Part shown: piece after piece, positions 15,746 to 24,896 of the stretch
How positions within the stretch are numbered: position 1 is the first letter of the stretch
Layout of the letters: each line of letters begins with the position of its first letter
Source: Streptomyces glaucescens
Lineage (GTDB): Bacteria; Actinomycetota; Actinomycetes; Streptomycetales; Streptomycetaceae
DNA: 64,000 nt
NCBI RefSeq assembly: GCF_000761215.1
Contig: NZ_CP009438.1
Location: forward strand, 6,180,501-6,244,500
Direction: 5' to 3'
Notes under the pieces: generated by a model
What the model saw: the letters and a program-made list of their open reading frames with translations, nothing else
What the model was told of the DNA's origin: nothing
The model's database searches: none
Position numbers and translations under genes: made by a program

Positions 15746-16705
15746 TCACCAGGCGCGGCCCGCCTCCAGCAGCAGATCACGGACCCGGATCACGTCCGGG
15801 TTGCCGGGGCGGCCGGGGCGCTGGACGAGGTACCCGGTGTTGATGGGCGGGTCCTCCGGCTCCAGCAGCGGCACCAGCGCGCCGGACGACAGCTCGTCCT
15901 GGCACAGATAGCGCGGCAGCACGGTGAAACCGGCCCCCGCGACCACCGCGGCGAGCACTCCGCGCAGGTCGGGGACGGTCACGGCGGCCGGCCGGGACAG
16001 CCGGGCGCCGAAGACGTGCCGCCAGTAGCGGCGGGCGATCGGCAGGTCCTCCGCGTAGCTGACGAGCGGGACGTCGCGCAGCGCGTCGGGCCCCTCGGCG
16101 GCCACCCGGCCCGTCAGCCGGTCCGCCCAGACGGGCGCGGCGACCAGGACGAACTCCTCGTCCGTCAGCGGCAGCGCGGTGAGCGCCCGCCCGCGCGGCC
16201 GGTAGGTGGCGATCACCAGGTCGTGGCGTCCGGCGCGCAGTTCCTCCAGCAGCCCCTCGGTCAGGCCGGGCGTCACCCTCAGCCGCAGCCCCCCGGCGGT
16301 CAGCGGGGCGAGGGCCGGCAGCACCCGGAGGCACATCAGCTCGGCGGGACCGGCCAGGTGCACGGGCGCGGCCCGCTCCTCCGCGCCCGTGTCCTGCCCG
16401 GTGGCGGCGGCGAGCGCGTCCAGCGGCGCCGCCACCCGGGCGGCGAGGTCGTGGGCGACGGCGGTCGGCGCGACGCCCCGCGGCAGCCGCTCGAACAGCT
16501 CCCGCCCGGACTGCCGTTCCAGCGCCCGGATCTGCGTCGTCACGGTCGGCTGCGACACGCCGAGCAGCCCGGCCGCGGCGGTGAACGAGCCCGAGCGGTA
16601 CACCGCCAGGAACGTGCGCAGCAGGTTCAGGTCCGCTCCCGGGTGCGCACCGGGCGGGGTCTCACCGCCCGGGCCGGGGGAGCCATCGGGGTCCTTATGC
16701 CTCAC
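15746..16705 (-). CDS. LysR-family transcriptional regulator
   Basis: A 319-residue LysR regulator. The winged HTH lies at residues about 25-85 (FLAVYRSGSFTAAAGLLGVSQPTVTTQIRALE, read in two parts) and the periplasmic-binding-like effector domain follows from about 110. GTG 16705 lies 9 bp after the PadR stop with no ribosome binding site. A TAGGCT box (complement of 16712-16717) sits 6 nt upstream and overlaps the PadR stop codon, so translation may be coupled or leaderless. The target genes are unknown; the macro-domain gene is convergent, not divergent. Confidence 0.93.
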   Translation of the reverse strand: MRHKDPDGSPGPGGETPPGAHPGADLNLLRTFLAVYRSGSFTAAAGLLGVSQPTVTTQIRALERQSGRELFERLPRGVAPTAVAHDLAARVAAPLDALAAATGQDTGAEERAAPVHLAGPAELMCLRVLPALAPLTAGGLRLRVTPGLTEGLLEELRAGRHDLVIATYRPRGRALTALPLTDEEFVLVAAPVWADRLTGRVAAEGPDALRDVPLVSYAEDLPIARRYWRHVFGARLSRPAAVTVPDLRGVLAAVVAGAGFTVLPRYLCQDELSSGALVPLLEPEDPPINTGYLVQRPGRPGNPDVIRVRDLLLEAGRAW

Positions 16706-16714
16706 AGCGCGAGC

Positions 16715-17287
16715 CTATCGGTCGCTTATGGCGGACGCCCGTGCGGCGAGCACCCGCAGCGCCGTCTCCCCCCAGCGGAGGTTCTCCTCCTCGAAGGAGA
16801 TGCCGCGCAACAGCGTCAGATAGGGGCCCGCACGGTCGGCCGTGGCCAGGTACTCCGCCTCGTCGCGGCCCTGGAGCAGCCGTTCCCGCAGTCGCCTGTA
16901 ACGGGCCAGCTTGGCGCGCCCCCACTCAAGGCGCTCCGCGAGCTGGGCGCGCACGGCGTCCAGCTCGCCCACGTCGGCGCACTGCACCTTGACCAGGAGG
17001 GCGTCCCGGATCGCGGTGGGCCTGCCGATCGGCTCGGCGAGGAACGCGCGCAGTGCCGCGTACCCCGCGTCGGTCAGCGAGAACAGCCGTTTGTCCGGGC
17101 GCCGCTCCTGGCGTACCACGCGGGTGCCGACCAGGCCCTCGCGTTCCATGCGGTCCAGTTCCCGGTAGAGCTGCTGGGGTGTGGCCGTCCAGAAGTTGGC
17201 GACCGAGGCGTCGAAGCCCTTGGCCAGGTCGTACCCGGACGCCTCTCCCTCCAGAAGGGCCGCCATCACGGCATTGCGCAGAGCCAT
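16715..17287 (-). CDS. PadR-family transcriptional regulator
   Basis: A 190-residue PadR regulator. The winged HTH occupies residues 1-75 (start ALRNAVMAALLEGEASGYDLAK, wing VVRQERRPDKRLFSLTDAG). The C-terminal coiled Vir_act_alpha_C-type dimerisation helices are at about 95-175. Divergent from a SnoaL-like gene, with the palindrome TCAACTTGTTGA in the 68-bp gap, so autoregulation and control of the divergent gene are likely. LysR follows 9 bp downstream in the same operon. Confidence 0.94.
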   Translation of the reverse strand: MALRNAVMAALLEGEASGYDLAKGFDASVANFWTATPQQLYRELDRMEREGLVGTRVVRQERRPDKRLFSLTDAGYAALRAFLAEPIGRPTAIRDALLVKVQCADVGELDAVRAQLAERLEWGRAKLARYRRLRERLLQGRDEAEYLATADRAGPYLTLLRGISFEEENLRWGETALRVLAARASAISDR

Positions 17288-17316
17288 GCCGTCACCCTAC
17301 TCTCCAACGCACCTAT

Positions 17317-17328
17317 TCAACTTGTTGA
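17317..17328. promoter_or_regulatory. PadR-type operator palindrome
   Basis: TCAAC-TT-GTTGA is a perfect 5-bp dyad at the centre of the padR/SnoaL divergent gap, flanked by TAT and GTAT. Size and position fit a PadR-family operator. Binding is inferred, not shown. Confidence 0.6.
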
Positions 17329-17355
17329 GTATCGATGCAGGGCGGGAGAGTTCGC

Positions 17356-17781
17356 ATGGACATGGCTTCCACAGGTGCCACGGCGACCGCGCACGCGTTC
17401 CGGACGGCCGTCGAGGAACGCGACACGCGGGCGGTGGAGGCACTGCTGGCGGAGCACGTGGTCTTCACCAGCCCCGTGGCGTTCAGGCCGTACGAGGGGA
17501 AGGCGATCACCGCGGCGATCCTGCGCGGAGTGCTGAGGGTGTTCGAGGACTTCCGCTACGTCCGGGAGATCGCCGATCCGGGCGGTCGCGACCACGCGCT
17601 CGTCTTCACCGCCACGGTGAACGGCAAGCGGATCCAGGGCTGCGACTTCCTGCACGTCGACGACGAGGGGCGGATCGACGACTTCACCGTCATGGTCCGC
17701 CCGCTGTCCGCCGCGCAGGCCCTGGCCGAGGCCATGGGCGCGCAGTTCGACCGGATCGCCGCCGAGGCGGCGGGCGCCTGA
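17356..17781 (+). CDS. SnoaL-like / NTF2-fold protein
   Basis: A 141-residue cone-fold protein. The start is ATG 17356 (MDMASTGATATAHAFR) because GGGAGAG sits 6 nt upstream. Features are the N-terminal helix with AVEERDTRAVEALLAEHVVF, then the barrel strands including LVFTATVNGKRIQGCDFLHVDDEG in two segments. The fold serves as small-ligand enzymes, isomerases or binding proteins; the active residues are not diagnostic here. Divergence from PadR suggests phenolic or drug-like inducers, but that is only family association. Confidence 0.9.
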   Translation: MDMASTGATATAHAFRTAVEERDTRAVEALLAEHVVFTSPVAFRPYEGKAITAAILRGVLRVFEDFRYVREIADPGGRDHALVFTATVNGKRIQGCDFLHVDDEGRIDDFTVMVRPLSAAQALAEAMGAQFDRIAAEAAGA

Positions 17782-17789
17782 CCGGCACG

Positions 17790-17805
17790 GGCCGGGCGCC
17801 CGGCC
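17790..17805. terminator. GC palindrome between convergent genes
   Basis: GGCCGGGCGCCCGGCC is a perfect 16-bp palindrome in the 27-bp gap between the SnoaL-like gene and the DJ-1/PfpI gene. It is a plausible bidirectional terminator stem without a U-tract, as is common in Streptomyces. Confidence 0.5.
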
Positions 17806-17808
17806 GGC

Positions 17809-18504
17809 TCAGGCCAGCTTCTTCAGCAGCTCGGTGGCGAGCGGCGCGGACGACGCCGGGTTCTGGCCGGTCACCAGGTTGCGGTCGACGACCACGTTCG
17901 GCGCCCACGGCTCACCGGCGCGTACGGTCACACCGGCCTCGGTGAGCCGCGACTGCAGCAGCCACTTCGCCTTGTCGGCCAGGCCGCCCTGGATCTCCTC
18001 GGCGTCGGTGAACGCGGCCACCTCGTACCCGGCGAACACGTTCGAGCCGTCCTCGCGCGTCGCGGCCAGCATCGCGGCCGGTCCGTGGCAGACCACGCCC
18101 AGCGGCTTGCCGGAGACCAGCGCGTCGGTCAGCAGCCGGCCGGAGGCGGCGTTCACCGCCAGGTCCTCCATGGGGCCGTGGCCGCCGGGGTAGAACACGG
18201 CCGCGTACTCGTCCAGGTCGACGTCCTCCAGCCGGACCGGCCGCTCCAGCTCGGTCATCGAGGCCAGCGCCGCCGCGATCCGGTCGGCGCCCTCCTGGCC
18301 CCCGTTGACCTCGGCCGCGAGGCTGGCCTTGTCGACGGTGGGCACGACGCCGCCGGGCGTGGCGACGACGACCTCGTGACCGGCGGCGCGGAACGCCTCG
18401 TACGGGGCGACGGCCTCCTCGGCCCAGAAGCCGGTCGGGTGCCGGGTGCCGTCGTTCAGCGTCCAGTGGTCGGCGCCGGTCATCACGAACAGGATCTTCG
18501 ACAT
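17809..18504 (-). CDS. DJ-1/PfpI (type 1 glutamine amidotransferase-like) protein
   Basis: A 231-residue class I GATase-fold protein. The nucleophile elbow Cys is in GVVCHGPAAML with the following His, and the acidic partner region is AVFYPGGHGPMEDL. These, plus the N-terminal ILFVMTGADHW, match the Hsp31/HchA-like branch, whose members act as glyoxalase III or protein deglycase/chaperones against methylglyoxal. ATG 18504 has GGGAGAG 4 nt upstream. Which activity applies is not decided by the sequence. Confidence 0.92.
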   Translation of the reverse strand: MSKILFVMTGADHWTLNDGTRHPTGFWAEEAVAPYEAFRAAGHEVVVATPGGVVPTVDKASLAAEVNGGQEGADRIAAALASMTELERPVRLEDVDLDEYAAVFYPGGHGPMEDLAVNAASGRLLTDALVSGKPLGVVCHGPAAMLAATREDGSNVFAGYEVAAFTDAEEIQGGLADKAKWLLQSRLTEAGVTVRAGEPWAPNVVVDRNLVTGQNPASSAPLATELLKKLA

Positions 18505-18564
18505 GCTGCTCTCCCAAGGGGGTGCTTCGATGCCGTCGACGTTAGGCCCGCCCGCCGGGGCGTT

Positions 18565-18583
18565 TCCAATGACGAATCCAATG
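18565..18583. promoter_or_regulatory. TCCAATG direct repeats upstream of the DJ-1/PfpI gene
   Basis: TCCAATG occurs at 18565-18571 and 18577-18583 (CATTGGA on the coding strand of the DJ-1 gene), a 12-bp period close to one helical turn, 60-80 bp before the start. This suits a site for an activator or repressor. No regulator gene is adjacent. Confidence 0.45.
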
Positions 18584-18651
18584 TCCGGCATAGGCAGGCC
18601 GATGGATGCGCAGGAATAACCCGAACGGCTCCGCGGTGAGGCGCCCGGCCG

Positions 18652-19398
18652 TCACCGGGAGGTCGGCGCGGGCGTCGGGGAGGGCGTCGCCGTGTTGATG
18701 TTCAGATCCGGCCGCGGCTCCAGCACCAGCACCGGCGAGCCCGGCTGCGGCGGGGGCGGGGTGAGCTGGTCCGCGGGCAGCTTCGGCGGGGAGGTCTGCT
18801 GGAAGTTCACCTGCTCGTGATTGACCAGGCCGGTCTTCTCCAGCACGGTGATGTGGTCGAGGACCGTGTCGTTGGCCTGGTCGGCGAGTTCCCGCACCAG
18901 GCTGTTGCGGGTGTTGGCGCGGATCTTGGCGACGACCGGGAAGATCTGCCCGTGCGTCACCCGCATGATGGTGACGGCCGTGGAGTCGAACTGCCGTCCG
19001 TTCTCCGCCGCCGCGGTCGCCACGAACTGCTGCTGCTGGGGGCTGGCCTGGTTGGGCAGGGTGATGCCCAGCTCCGGGGCGATCCGGCGGCAGGTCTCGT
19101 CCAGGCGGGAGTGCCCGACGATCAGGTGCGCGCCGGCCTCCTTCATCTCCGGTGTCGTGCCCCGTTCCATCGCCAGCTCGCCCAGCGGGTACTCCCACAG
19201 CCCGGCCGCCCGCACCTTGACCACGAAGTCGCGGTCCGCCTCGGTCAGCGGCCCGTAGCGGGTGTTGGCGATGATGCGGTCCGCCGTCGTGGACGTGTTC
19301 TCGACCCCGAGCATGGCGGGGTACGCGAGCGCAGCCAGGGTCAGACCCAGCGCGCCGAACACGAAGACGCTTCCTGCCGTGTTGCGGGACATCCGCAT
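18652..19398 (-). CDS. DUF4142 secreted protein
   Basis: A 248-residue exported protein. Residues 1-30 form a signal or anchor segment (SVFVFGALGLTLAALAYPAM). Residues about 45-190 match DUF4142, a ferritin-like helical domain (TEADRDFVVKVRAAGLWE, ELAMERGTTPEMKEAGAHLI, and the conserved HL-GHS region). The C-terminus is a Pro/Thr-rich tail of about 45 residues. ATG 19398 has GGAGG nearby; ATG 19392 would serve equally. DUF4142 proteins are extracytoplasmic and of unknown activity. Confidence 0.92.
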   Translation of the reverse strand: MRMSRNTAGSVFVFGALGLTLAALAYPAMLGVENTSTTADRIIANTRYGPLTEADRDFVVKVRAAGLWEYPLGELAMERGTTPEMKEAGAHLIVGHSRLDETCRRIAPELGITLPNQASPQQQQFVATAAAENGRQFDSTAVTIMRVTHGQIFPVVAKIRANTRNSLVRELADQANDTVLDHITVLEKTGLVNHEQVNFQQTSPPKLPADQLTPPPPQPGSPVLVLEPRPDLNINTATPSPTPAPTSR

Positions 19399-19542
19399 GC
19401 TGCCTCCAGACGCGAGCGCGTTGTACGCCAGGGGGTACGCAGACGCCGGGCGGATCGATCAGCGCGCCGGTGAATTTCTTCCGCCGGGCGGTGTGGGGTG
19501 CGCCACAACCGGCCGGTCATGGGTGGATGTCGGCCGACTGGC

Positions 19543-19603
19543 CCAACAGAACCGAACAGACCGCGACGGCGTCATTGCTTCGGTTGTGTTGGAGTCCTAG
19601 GGT
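19543..19603 (+). promoter_or_regulatory. Beta-galactosidase promoter with 14-bp dyad
   Basis: A -35 TTGCTT (19575-19580), a 17-bp spacer and a -10 TAGGGT (19598-19603) form a good promoter, with a start near 19610. An inverted repeat CCAACAGAACCGAA (19543-19556) and TTCGGTTGTGTTGG (19579-19592), 13 of 14 matching, has one arm within the spacer and one upstream. A dimeric repressor bound there would block transcription. Confidence 0.7.
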
Positions 19604-19669
19604 GACCGGGGCTCAGAAGTCCCCTGGCACCGGTGAGTTGAGTGGTTTCACCCGAGGAAGGTCACGGTC

Positions 19670-22600
19670 ATGCCGCACGCGCCGCACGCCCACCGCCCCG
19701 AACCGCCCGCCGGCCACCCGTTCGTCAGCCGCCGCCGGCTGCTGGAGGGGGGCGCCGCCTTCCTCGGCGCGCTCGCCCTGTCCGGGTCGCCCGGCGCCGC
19801 GCACGCCGCCGGCCGGCCCGTCACCGGACCGCTCGCCGCCGCGCCGGACGGCCGCCCGGAGTGGAACGGCAGCATCGGCGTCTTCCGGCTGGGCACCGAA
19901 CCACCGCACACCACCCTGATGCCGTACGGCGACCTCGCCCAGGCCCTGGCCGGCGACCGCACCCGGTCGCCGTACCGGCTGAGCCTCGACGGCACCTGGA
20001 AGTTCGCCCACGCCGAGCGCCCCGACGACCGCGATCCCGACTTCCACCGCACCGACCTCGACGACCGCGACTGGGACACCCTGCCCGTCCCCTCTGCCTG
20101 GCAGCTGCACGGCTACGACCGCCCGGTCTACGTCAACATCACCTATCCCTGGTGGGGCCCCAACGGCCGCGGCGAGGACGCCCGGCCGCCGGCCGCCCCC
20201 ACCCGGTACAACCCGGTCGGCCAGTACCGCCGCACCTTCACCGTGCCCCGCGACTGGTCGGGACGGCGGACCTTCCTCCACTTCGAGGGGGTGAAGTCCG
20301 CCCACTACGTCTGGATCAACGGCAAGCCGGCGGGCTACAGCGAGGACTCGTACACCCCCGCCGAGTACGACATCACCCGGCTCCTCGTGCCCGGCACCAA
20401 CCAGATCGCCGTCGAGGTCTACCGCTACTCCGACGGGGACTGGCTGGAGGACCAGGACATGATCCGGCTGAGCGGCATCTTCCGCTCGGTCTACCTGTAC
20501 TCCACTCCGGCCGTGCACCTGCGGGACTTCAAGCTCGACACCCCGCTGGGCGACGACTACCGGACCGCCGAGCTGAAGGTCACCGCGCAGGTGCGCGCGT
20601 ACGGGGAGCCCGGCGAGGGCCGCGGTGACGACGGCGGACGCGACGCCGCGGACGGCCGGCGGTACACGGTCGACGTGATGCTGTACGACGCCGGCGGCCG
20701 CCCCGTCTGGCGCCGCCCCCTCCGGCGGCCCGTCGACGTGCCGCCCGGCGGCGAGGCCACCGTCGAAGCCGCCCGGGCCGTCCCCGGACCCCGCCTCTGG
20801 TCGGCCGAGCACCCCTACCTCTACACCGCCGTCCTCCAGCTGCGCGACCCCGCCGGAAAGGTGACCGAGACCCTCTCCCACCGGGTCGGCCTCAGGGAGT
20901 TCGCCCTCAAGGACGGCCTGCTGCGGATCAACGGCAGGCCGGTCTCCTTCCGCGGCACCAACCGCCACGAGATGCACCCCGTCCGCGGCTCGGCGCTCAC
21001 CCGCGCGGACATGGTCCGGGACATCGAGGTCATCAAGCGCCTGAACATCAACTCCGTCCGCACCTCGCACTATCCCAACAACCCGCTCTGGCTGGAACTG
21101 GCCGACGAGTACGGCCTGTACCTCGTCGACGAGACCAACCTGGAGACCCACGGCATCCGCGACGAGTACCCGGGCGACCACCCCGAGTGGACCGAGGCGT
21201 GCGTGGCCAGGGCCCGGAACATGGTCCACCGCGACAAGAACCACGCCTCGGTCGTCATCTGGTCGCTCGGCAACGAGGCGGGCGGCGGCAGGACCTTCAA
21301 CGCCATGTACGACTGGATCAAGGGCTACGATCCCAGCCGCGTCATCCAGTACGAGGGCGACGACCGCCCCGGCATCAGCGACATCCGCTCCGAGATGTAC
21401 GACACTCCGCAGACCGTCGAGTCCCGCGCCAGGGACACCCGCGACACCCGGCCGTACGTGATGATCGAGTACTCGCACGGCATGGGGAACTCCAACGGCA
21501 ACTTCAAGAAGTACTGGGACATCGTCCGCCGCCACGACGTGCTCCAGGGCGGCTGGATCTGGGACTTCGCCGACCAGGCCCTGAAGTGGCCCACCCCCTC
21601 ACGCAAGCTGCTGGCCGAGACCGGGCCGGGCGGGCTGCGCGGCGAGATCGTCAACCCCAGCGGCGGCTTCGACCGGGCCGAGGGCGTCCGGGGGGCCACC
21701 GTCTTCCCCCGCGACGAGCGCCTGGACCTGACCGGCTCCCTCACCCTGGAGGCCTGGGTCACCCCGCACGTGACGGGCTACCACCAGCCGATCATCGCCA
21801 AGGGCGACACCCAGTACGCGCTCAAGCAGACCGGCAGGACGCTGGAGTTCTTCATCCACGGCGGCGGCCAGTGGGTCACCGCGAACTGGACGCTGCCCGA
21901 CGACTGGACGGGCCGCGAGCACCACATCGCCGGCGTCTTCGACGCGGACGCCGGCACCCTGACCCTCTACGCCGACGGCTCGGTGCGCGCCACCCGCACC
22001 ACCACCCGGCGCCCCGGCGTCAACACGGCGCCCCTCGCCCTCGCCACCGACGTCGACAACCCGACCCGCGAGTTCAGCGGCACCATCCGGCGGGCCCGCG
22101 TGTACGCCCGTGCCCTGACCGCCGCCGAACTGGCCTCGCAGGACCGCGGCCCCGGCGACGAGGGCGTGCGGTTCTGGTTCGACGCCGCCACCGCCCGGCT
22201 CACCGAGCGCCGGCCCCGCGCCAGGACGTTCCACGCCTACGGCGGCGACTGGGGCGACAACCCCAACGACGGCGCCTTCTCGGGCGACGGCATCGTCCTG
22301 GCCGACCGCGGCCACACCGGCAAGGCCGCGGAGGTCAAACAGATCTACCAGGCGATCCACGCGACCCCCGCCGACGGCGGCACCCTCACCCCCGGCGGCC
22401 GGATCACCCTCACCAACGAGTACCTGTTCACCGGCCTGCGCGAGTTCGACGGCCGCTGGTCCCTCGTCGCCGACGGCAAGGCCGTCCGGCACGGCAGGCT
22501 GACCCGCGACCAGCTCGACGTGCCCCCGCTGAGCAGCAAGGAGATCACGGTGCCCGTCCGGCTGCCGGAGAAGCCGGCACCCGGCACCGAGTACTTCCTG

Positions 22601-23641
22601 CACCTGTCCTTCACCACCCGGGAGGCCACCCCCTGGGCCGAGCCCGGTTTCGAGGTGGCCAAGCAGCAGCTCCCCCTCGCCGCGGATGTCCCGGCCGTCG
22701 TCCCCGTACCACTGGACGGCGTCCCCGCACTGCGCCACCACGACGGCGCGACGGCCGTCACGGTGCGCGGCGAGGACTTCTCCCTCACCGTCGACAAGCG
22801 CAGCGGCACCATCACCTCGTACGAGGCGGCGGGGCGCCGCCTGATCACCTCCGGTCCGGTGCCGAACTACTGGCGCGCGCCCACCGACAACGACCGCGGC
22901 AACGGCCAGCACACCCGCAACCAGACCTGGCGCGACGCCGGGGCCCGGCGCACGCTCACCGGCGTGCGCGTCAGCACGCTGCGCGACCGGGCCGTGCGGA
23001 TCGAGGTCAGCGGCACACTGCCCACCAGCACCACGTCGGCGTACACCCTCACCTACACCGTCTTCGGCAACGGTGAGATCAAGGTCGACCACACCCTGCG
23101 CCCGGGCGCCCCCGGCCTGCCGTACATCCCCGAGGTCGGCACCATCCTCTTCCTCCCGCGCCGCCTGGACCGGCTGCACTACTACGGCCGGGGGCCCGAG
23201 GAGAACCAGTGGGACCGCAACAACGCGACCGACGTGGGCCTGTACTCCGGCACGGTCTCCGGTCAGTGGACGCCCTACCTGCGCCCCCAGGAGAACGGCA
23301 ACAAGACGGACGTCCGCTGGATCGCGCTCACCGACGACAGCGGCGCGGGCCTGCTGGTCGGCGGAGAGCCGCTGATGGAGGTCAACGCCTCGCACTTCAC
23401 CCCGGAGGACCTGTCCGCCGGGGTGCGCCACGACTACCAGCTCACCCCCCGCGACGCGGTCGTGCTGCGGGTCAACCACCGGCAGATGGGCGTGGGCGGC
23501 GACAACAGCTGGGGGGCCCACACGCACGACGAGTTCAAGCTGTTCGCCGACCGGGACCACACCCACAGCTACCGGCTGCGCCCGCTGGCCGACGTGGCGG
23601 ACGCGATGGCGGCCGCACGCCGGCCCACGGCCACCCGGTGA
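19670..23641 (+). CDS. Secreted GH2 beta-galactosidase with LamG insertion
   Basis: A 1323-residue enzyme. It starts with a Tat-type signal (SRRRLLEGG then a hydrophobic stretch, cleavage near AHAAG). Next come a GH2 sugar-binding jelly roll (about 75-270), an Ig-like domain (about 290-400) and a TIM barrel (about 400-640). The acid/base Glu is in SLGNEAGG near 534, and the nucleophile Glu in MIEYSHGMGNSNGN near 599. Residues about 660-830 form a LamG/concanavalin-like domain inserted before the C-terminal LacZ domains. NYWRAPTDNDRG near 1065 marks domain 5. It should release galactose from extracellular beta-galactosides, with LamG giving glycan binding. Monocistronic, behind a dyad promoter; a terminator follows. 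Confidence 0.95.
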   Translation: MPHAPHAHRPEPPAGHPFVSRRRLLEGGAAFLGALALSGSPGAAHAAGRPVTGPLAAAPDGRPEWNGSIGVFRLGTEPPHTTLMPYGDLAQALAGDRTRSPYRLSLDGTWKFAHAERPDDRDPDFHRTDLDDRDWDTLPVPSAWQLHGYDRPVYVNITYPWWGPNGRGEDARPPAAPTRYNPVGQYRRTFTVPRDWSGRRTFLHFEGVKSAHYVWINGKPAGYSEDSYTPAEYDITRLLVPGTNQIAVEVYRYSDGDWLEDQDMIRLSGIFRSVYLYSTPAVHLRDFKLDTPLGDDYRTAELKVTAQVRAYGEPGEGRGDDGGRDAADGRRYTVDVMLYDAGGRPVWRRPLRRPVDVPPGGEATVEAARAVPGPRLWSAEHPYLYTAVLQLRDPAGKVTETLSHRVGLREFALKDGLLRINGRPVSFRGTNRHEMHPVRGSALTRADMVRDIEVIKRLNINSVRTSHYPNNPLWLELADEYGLYLVDETNLETHGIRDEYPGDHPEWTEACVARARNMVHRDKNHASVVIWSLGNEAGGGRTFNAMYDWIKGYDPSRVIQYEGDDRPGISDIRSEMYDTPQTVESRARDTRDTRPYVMIEYSHGMGNSNGNFKKYWDIVRRHDVLQGGWIWDFADQALKWPTPSRKLLAETGPGGLRGEIVNPSGGFDRAEGVRGATVFPRDERLDLTGSLTLEAWVTPHVTGYHQPIIAKGDTQYALKQTGRTLEFFIHGGGQWVTANWTLPDDWTGREHHIAGVFDADAGTLTLYADGSVRATRTTTRRPGVNTAPLALATDVDNPTREFSGTIRRARVYARALTAAELASQDRGPGDEGVRFWFDAATARLTERRPRARTFHAYGGDWGDNPNDGAFSGDGIVLADRGHTGKAAEVKQIYQAIHATPADGGTLTPGGRITLTNEYLFTGLREFDGRWSLVADGKAVRHGRLTRDQLDVPPLSSKEITVPVRLPEKPAPGTEYFLHLSFTTREATPWAEPGFEVAKQQLPLAADVPAVVPVPLDGVPALRHHDGATAVTVRGEDFSLTVDKRSGTITSYEAAGRRLITSGPVPNYWRAPTDNDRGNGQHTRNQTWRDAGARRTLTGVRVSTLRDRAVRIEVSGTLPTSTTSAYTLTYTVFGNGEIKVDHTLRPGAPGLPYIPEVGTILFLPRRLDRLHYYGRGPEENQWDRNNATDVGLYSGTVSGQWTPYLRPQENGNKTDVRWIALTDDSGAGLLVGGEPLMEVNASHFTPEDLSAGVRHDYQLTPRDAVVLRVNHRQMGVGGDNSWGAHTHDEFKLFADRDHTHSYRLRPLADVADAMAAARRPTATR

Positions 23642-23656
23642 CCGCGGGGCAGGACG

Positions 23657-23674
23657 CCCGTGGGCACCCACGGG
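23657..23674. terminator. Bidirectional terminator
   Basis: CCCGTGGG-CA-CCCACGGG forms an 8-bp perfect stem between the convergent beta-galactosidase and CapA-like genes. No U-tract. Confidence 0.65.
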
Positions 23675-23701
23675 AGCGGCGGGGGAGCGTCGTCGGCGCG
23701 C

Positions 23702-24805
23702 TCACCACCGCGCTTCGAGGGTGCCCTCCGGACCGGAGACGACATCCGCGCCGACGGCCAGGCCGTCGAGCGTCATGCGCAGCCACGCGCGGTCGTCCGC
23801 GGCCGGGTGCTCCAGCCGCATCCGCCGCGCCCGGAACGGCACCATGCGCAGCCCGGCCAGCCGTCCCGTCCCCGTCTCCACCGACACCAGCAGGGCCAGC
23901 CGCAGGTCGTCGCGGTACTCCGTACGGCCGGCGATGCCCTCGTAGTCGTCGATGAAGTCCCCGCAGCCGTACAGCACCAGCCGCTCCCGGTACACCTCGA
24001 TCCGGCGCGGATGGTGCGAGGAGTGGCCGTGGACGACGTCCACCCCGCCGTCCACCAGCGCGTGCGCGAAACGGACCTGCTCCTGCGGGATGCGGTACCC
24101 CCAGTTGGAACCCCAGTGCACGGAGACGACCACGATGTCGCCGGGGCGCCGCACCGGACCCACCCGGCGCAGCACGGCCTCGGCGGCCGGGGGCGACGGC
24201 GAGGGCGCGTACGCCACCCCGGCCTGCTCCGGTGCCGCCGCCCAGCCGGGCGGTATGCCGCTGGAGCCCGTGCCGAGCGCGAAGACCAGCACCCGGGCGC
24301 CGGAGCGGGTGTCGATCACGGCGGGCGCGTACGCCGCGTCCGCGTCCCGCCCCGCGCCCGCCACCCGCAGCCCGGCCCCGGCCAGCACGTCCAGCGTCTC
24401 CGCCAGCCCCCGGCGGCCGAAGTCCAGCACGTGGTTGTTGGCGAGCACGCAGACATCAGGCCGGGCCACCGTGAGGGCGGGCAGGTTCGCCGGGTGCATC
24501 CGGTAGTGCACCGCCTTCCCGGGCGCGAACGAGCCGTCCGCCGTCACGGCGGTCTCCAGGTTCACGATCCGCGCGTCCGGCGCGGCCGCCGCGAGCACGC
24601 CCAGCGACTCCCCCCACGGCCACTCCGGGGCCACCGGGGCGGGCACCGGCCCGTTCACCGACTCCGCCAGCGCCACATAGCCCCGGGCGTCACGCACGTA
24701 GTCCTCCCGCAGCCCCGGATCACCGGGGTGCGCGAGGATCTGGTCGACGCCGCGCCCGAGCATCACGTCTCCGCACAGGAACAGCGTCACGACGCCGCCG
24801 CCCAT
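23702..24805 (-). CDS. CapA-family metallophosphoesterase-fold protein
   Basis: A 367-residue PGA_cap/CapA protein. Conserved blocks are LFLCGDVMLGRGVDQ (residues about 7-21), VNLETAVT, CVLANNHVLDFG and VVHGHSSHHPR, which together form the calcineurin-like metal site. There is no signal peptide from ATG 24805. CapA proteins were first linked to poly-gamma-glutamate export, but many soluble homologues have no such neighbours, as here. The actual substrate is unknown. Convergent with the beta-galactosidase gene. Confidence 0.92.
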   Translation of the reverse strand: MGGGVVTLFLCGDVMLGRGVDQILAHPGDPGLREDYVRDARGYVALAESVNGPVPAPVAPEWPWGESLGVLAAAAPDARIVNLETAVTADGSFAPGKAVHYRMHPANLPALTVARPDVCVLANNHVLDFGRRGLAETLDVLAGAGLRVAGAGRDADAAYAPAVIDTRSGARVLVFALGTGSSGIPPGWAAAPEQAGVAYAPSPSPPAAEAVLRRVGPVRRPGDIVVVSVHWGSNWGYRIPQEQVRFAHALVDGGVDVVHGHSSHHPRRIEVYRERLVLYGCGDFIDDYEGIAGRTEYRDDLRLALLVSVETGTGRLAGLRMVPFRARRMRLEHPAADDRAWLRMTLDGLAVGADVVSGPEGTLEARW

Positions 24806-24896
24806 GTCTCCACGGTAGGCCCGCGCCGCCACGTGTGGGCCGCCCCGCGGGGGAAACCCGGGCCCCGTGAGGTGCCTCATGGAAGGGAGGCGTGCC

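Noticed and set aside
19613..23671. Two long minus-strand open frames (640 and 690 residues) opposite the beta-galactosidase
   Set aside because: Composition is typical of GC3-driven antisense frames; no domain or start signal.
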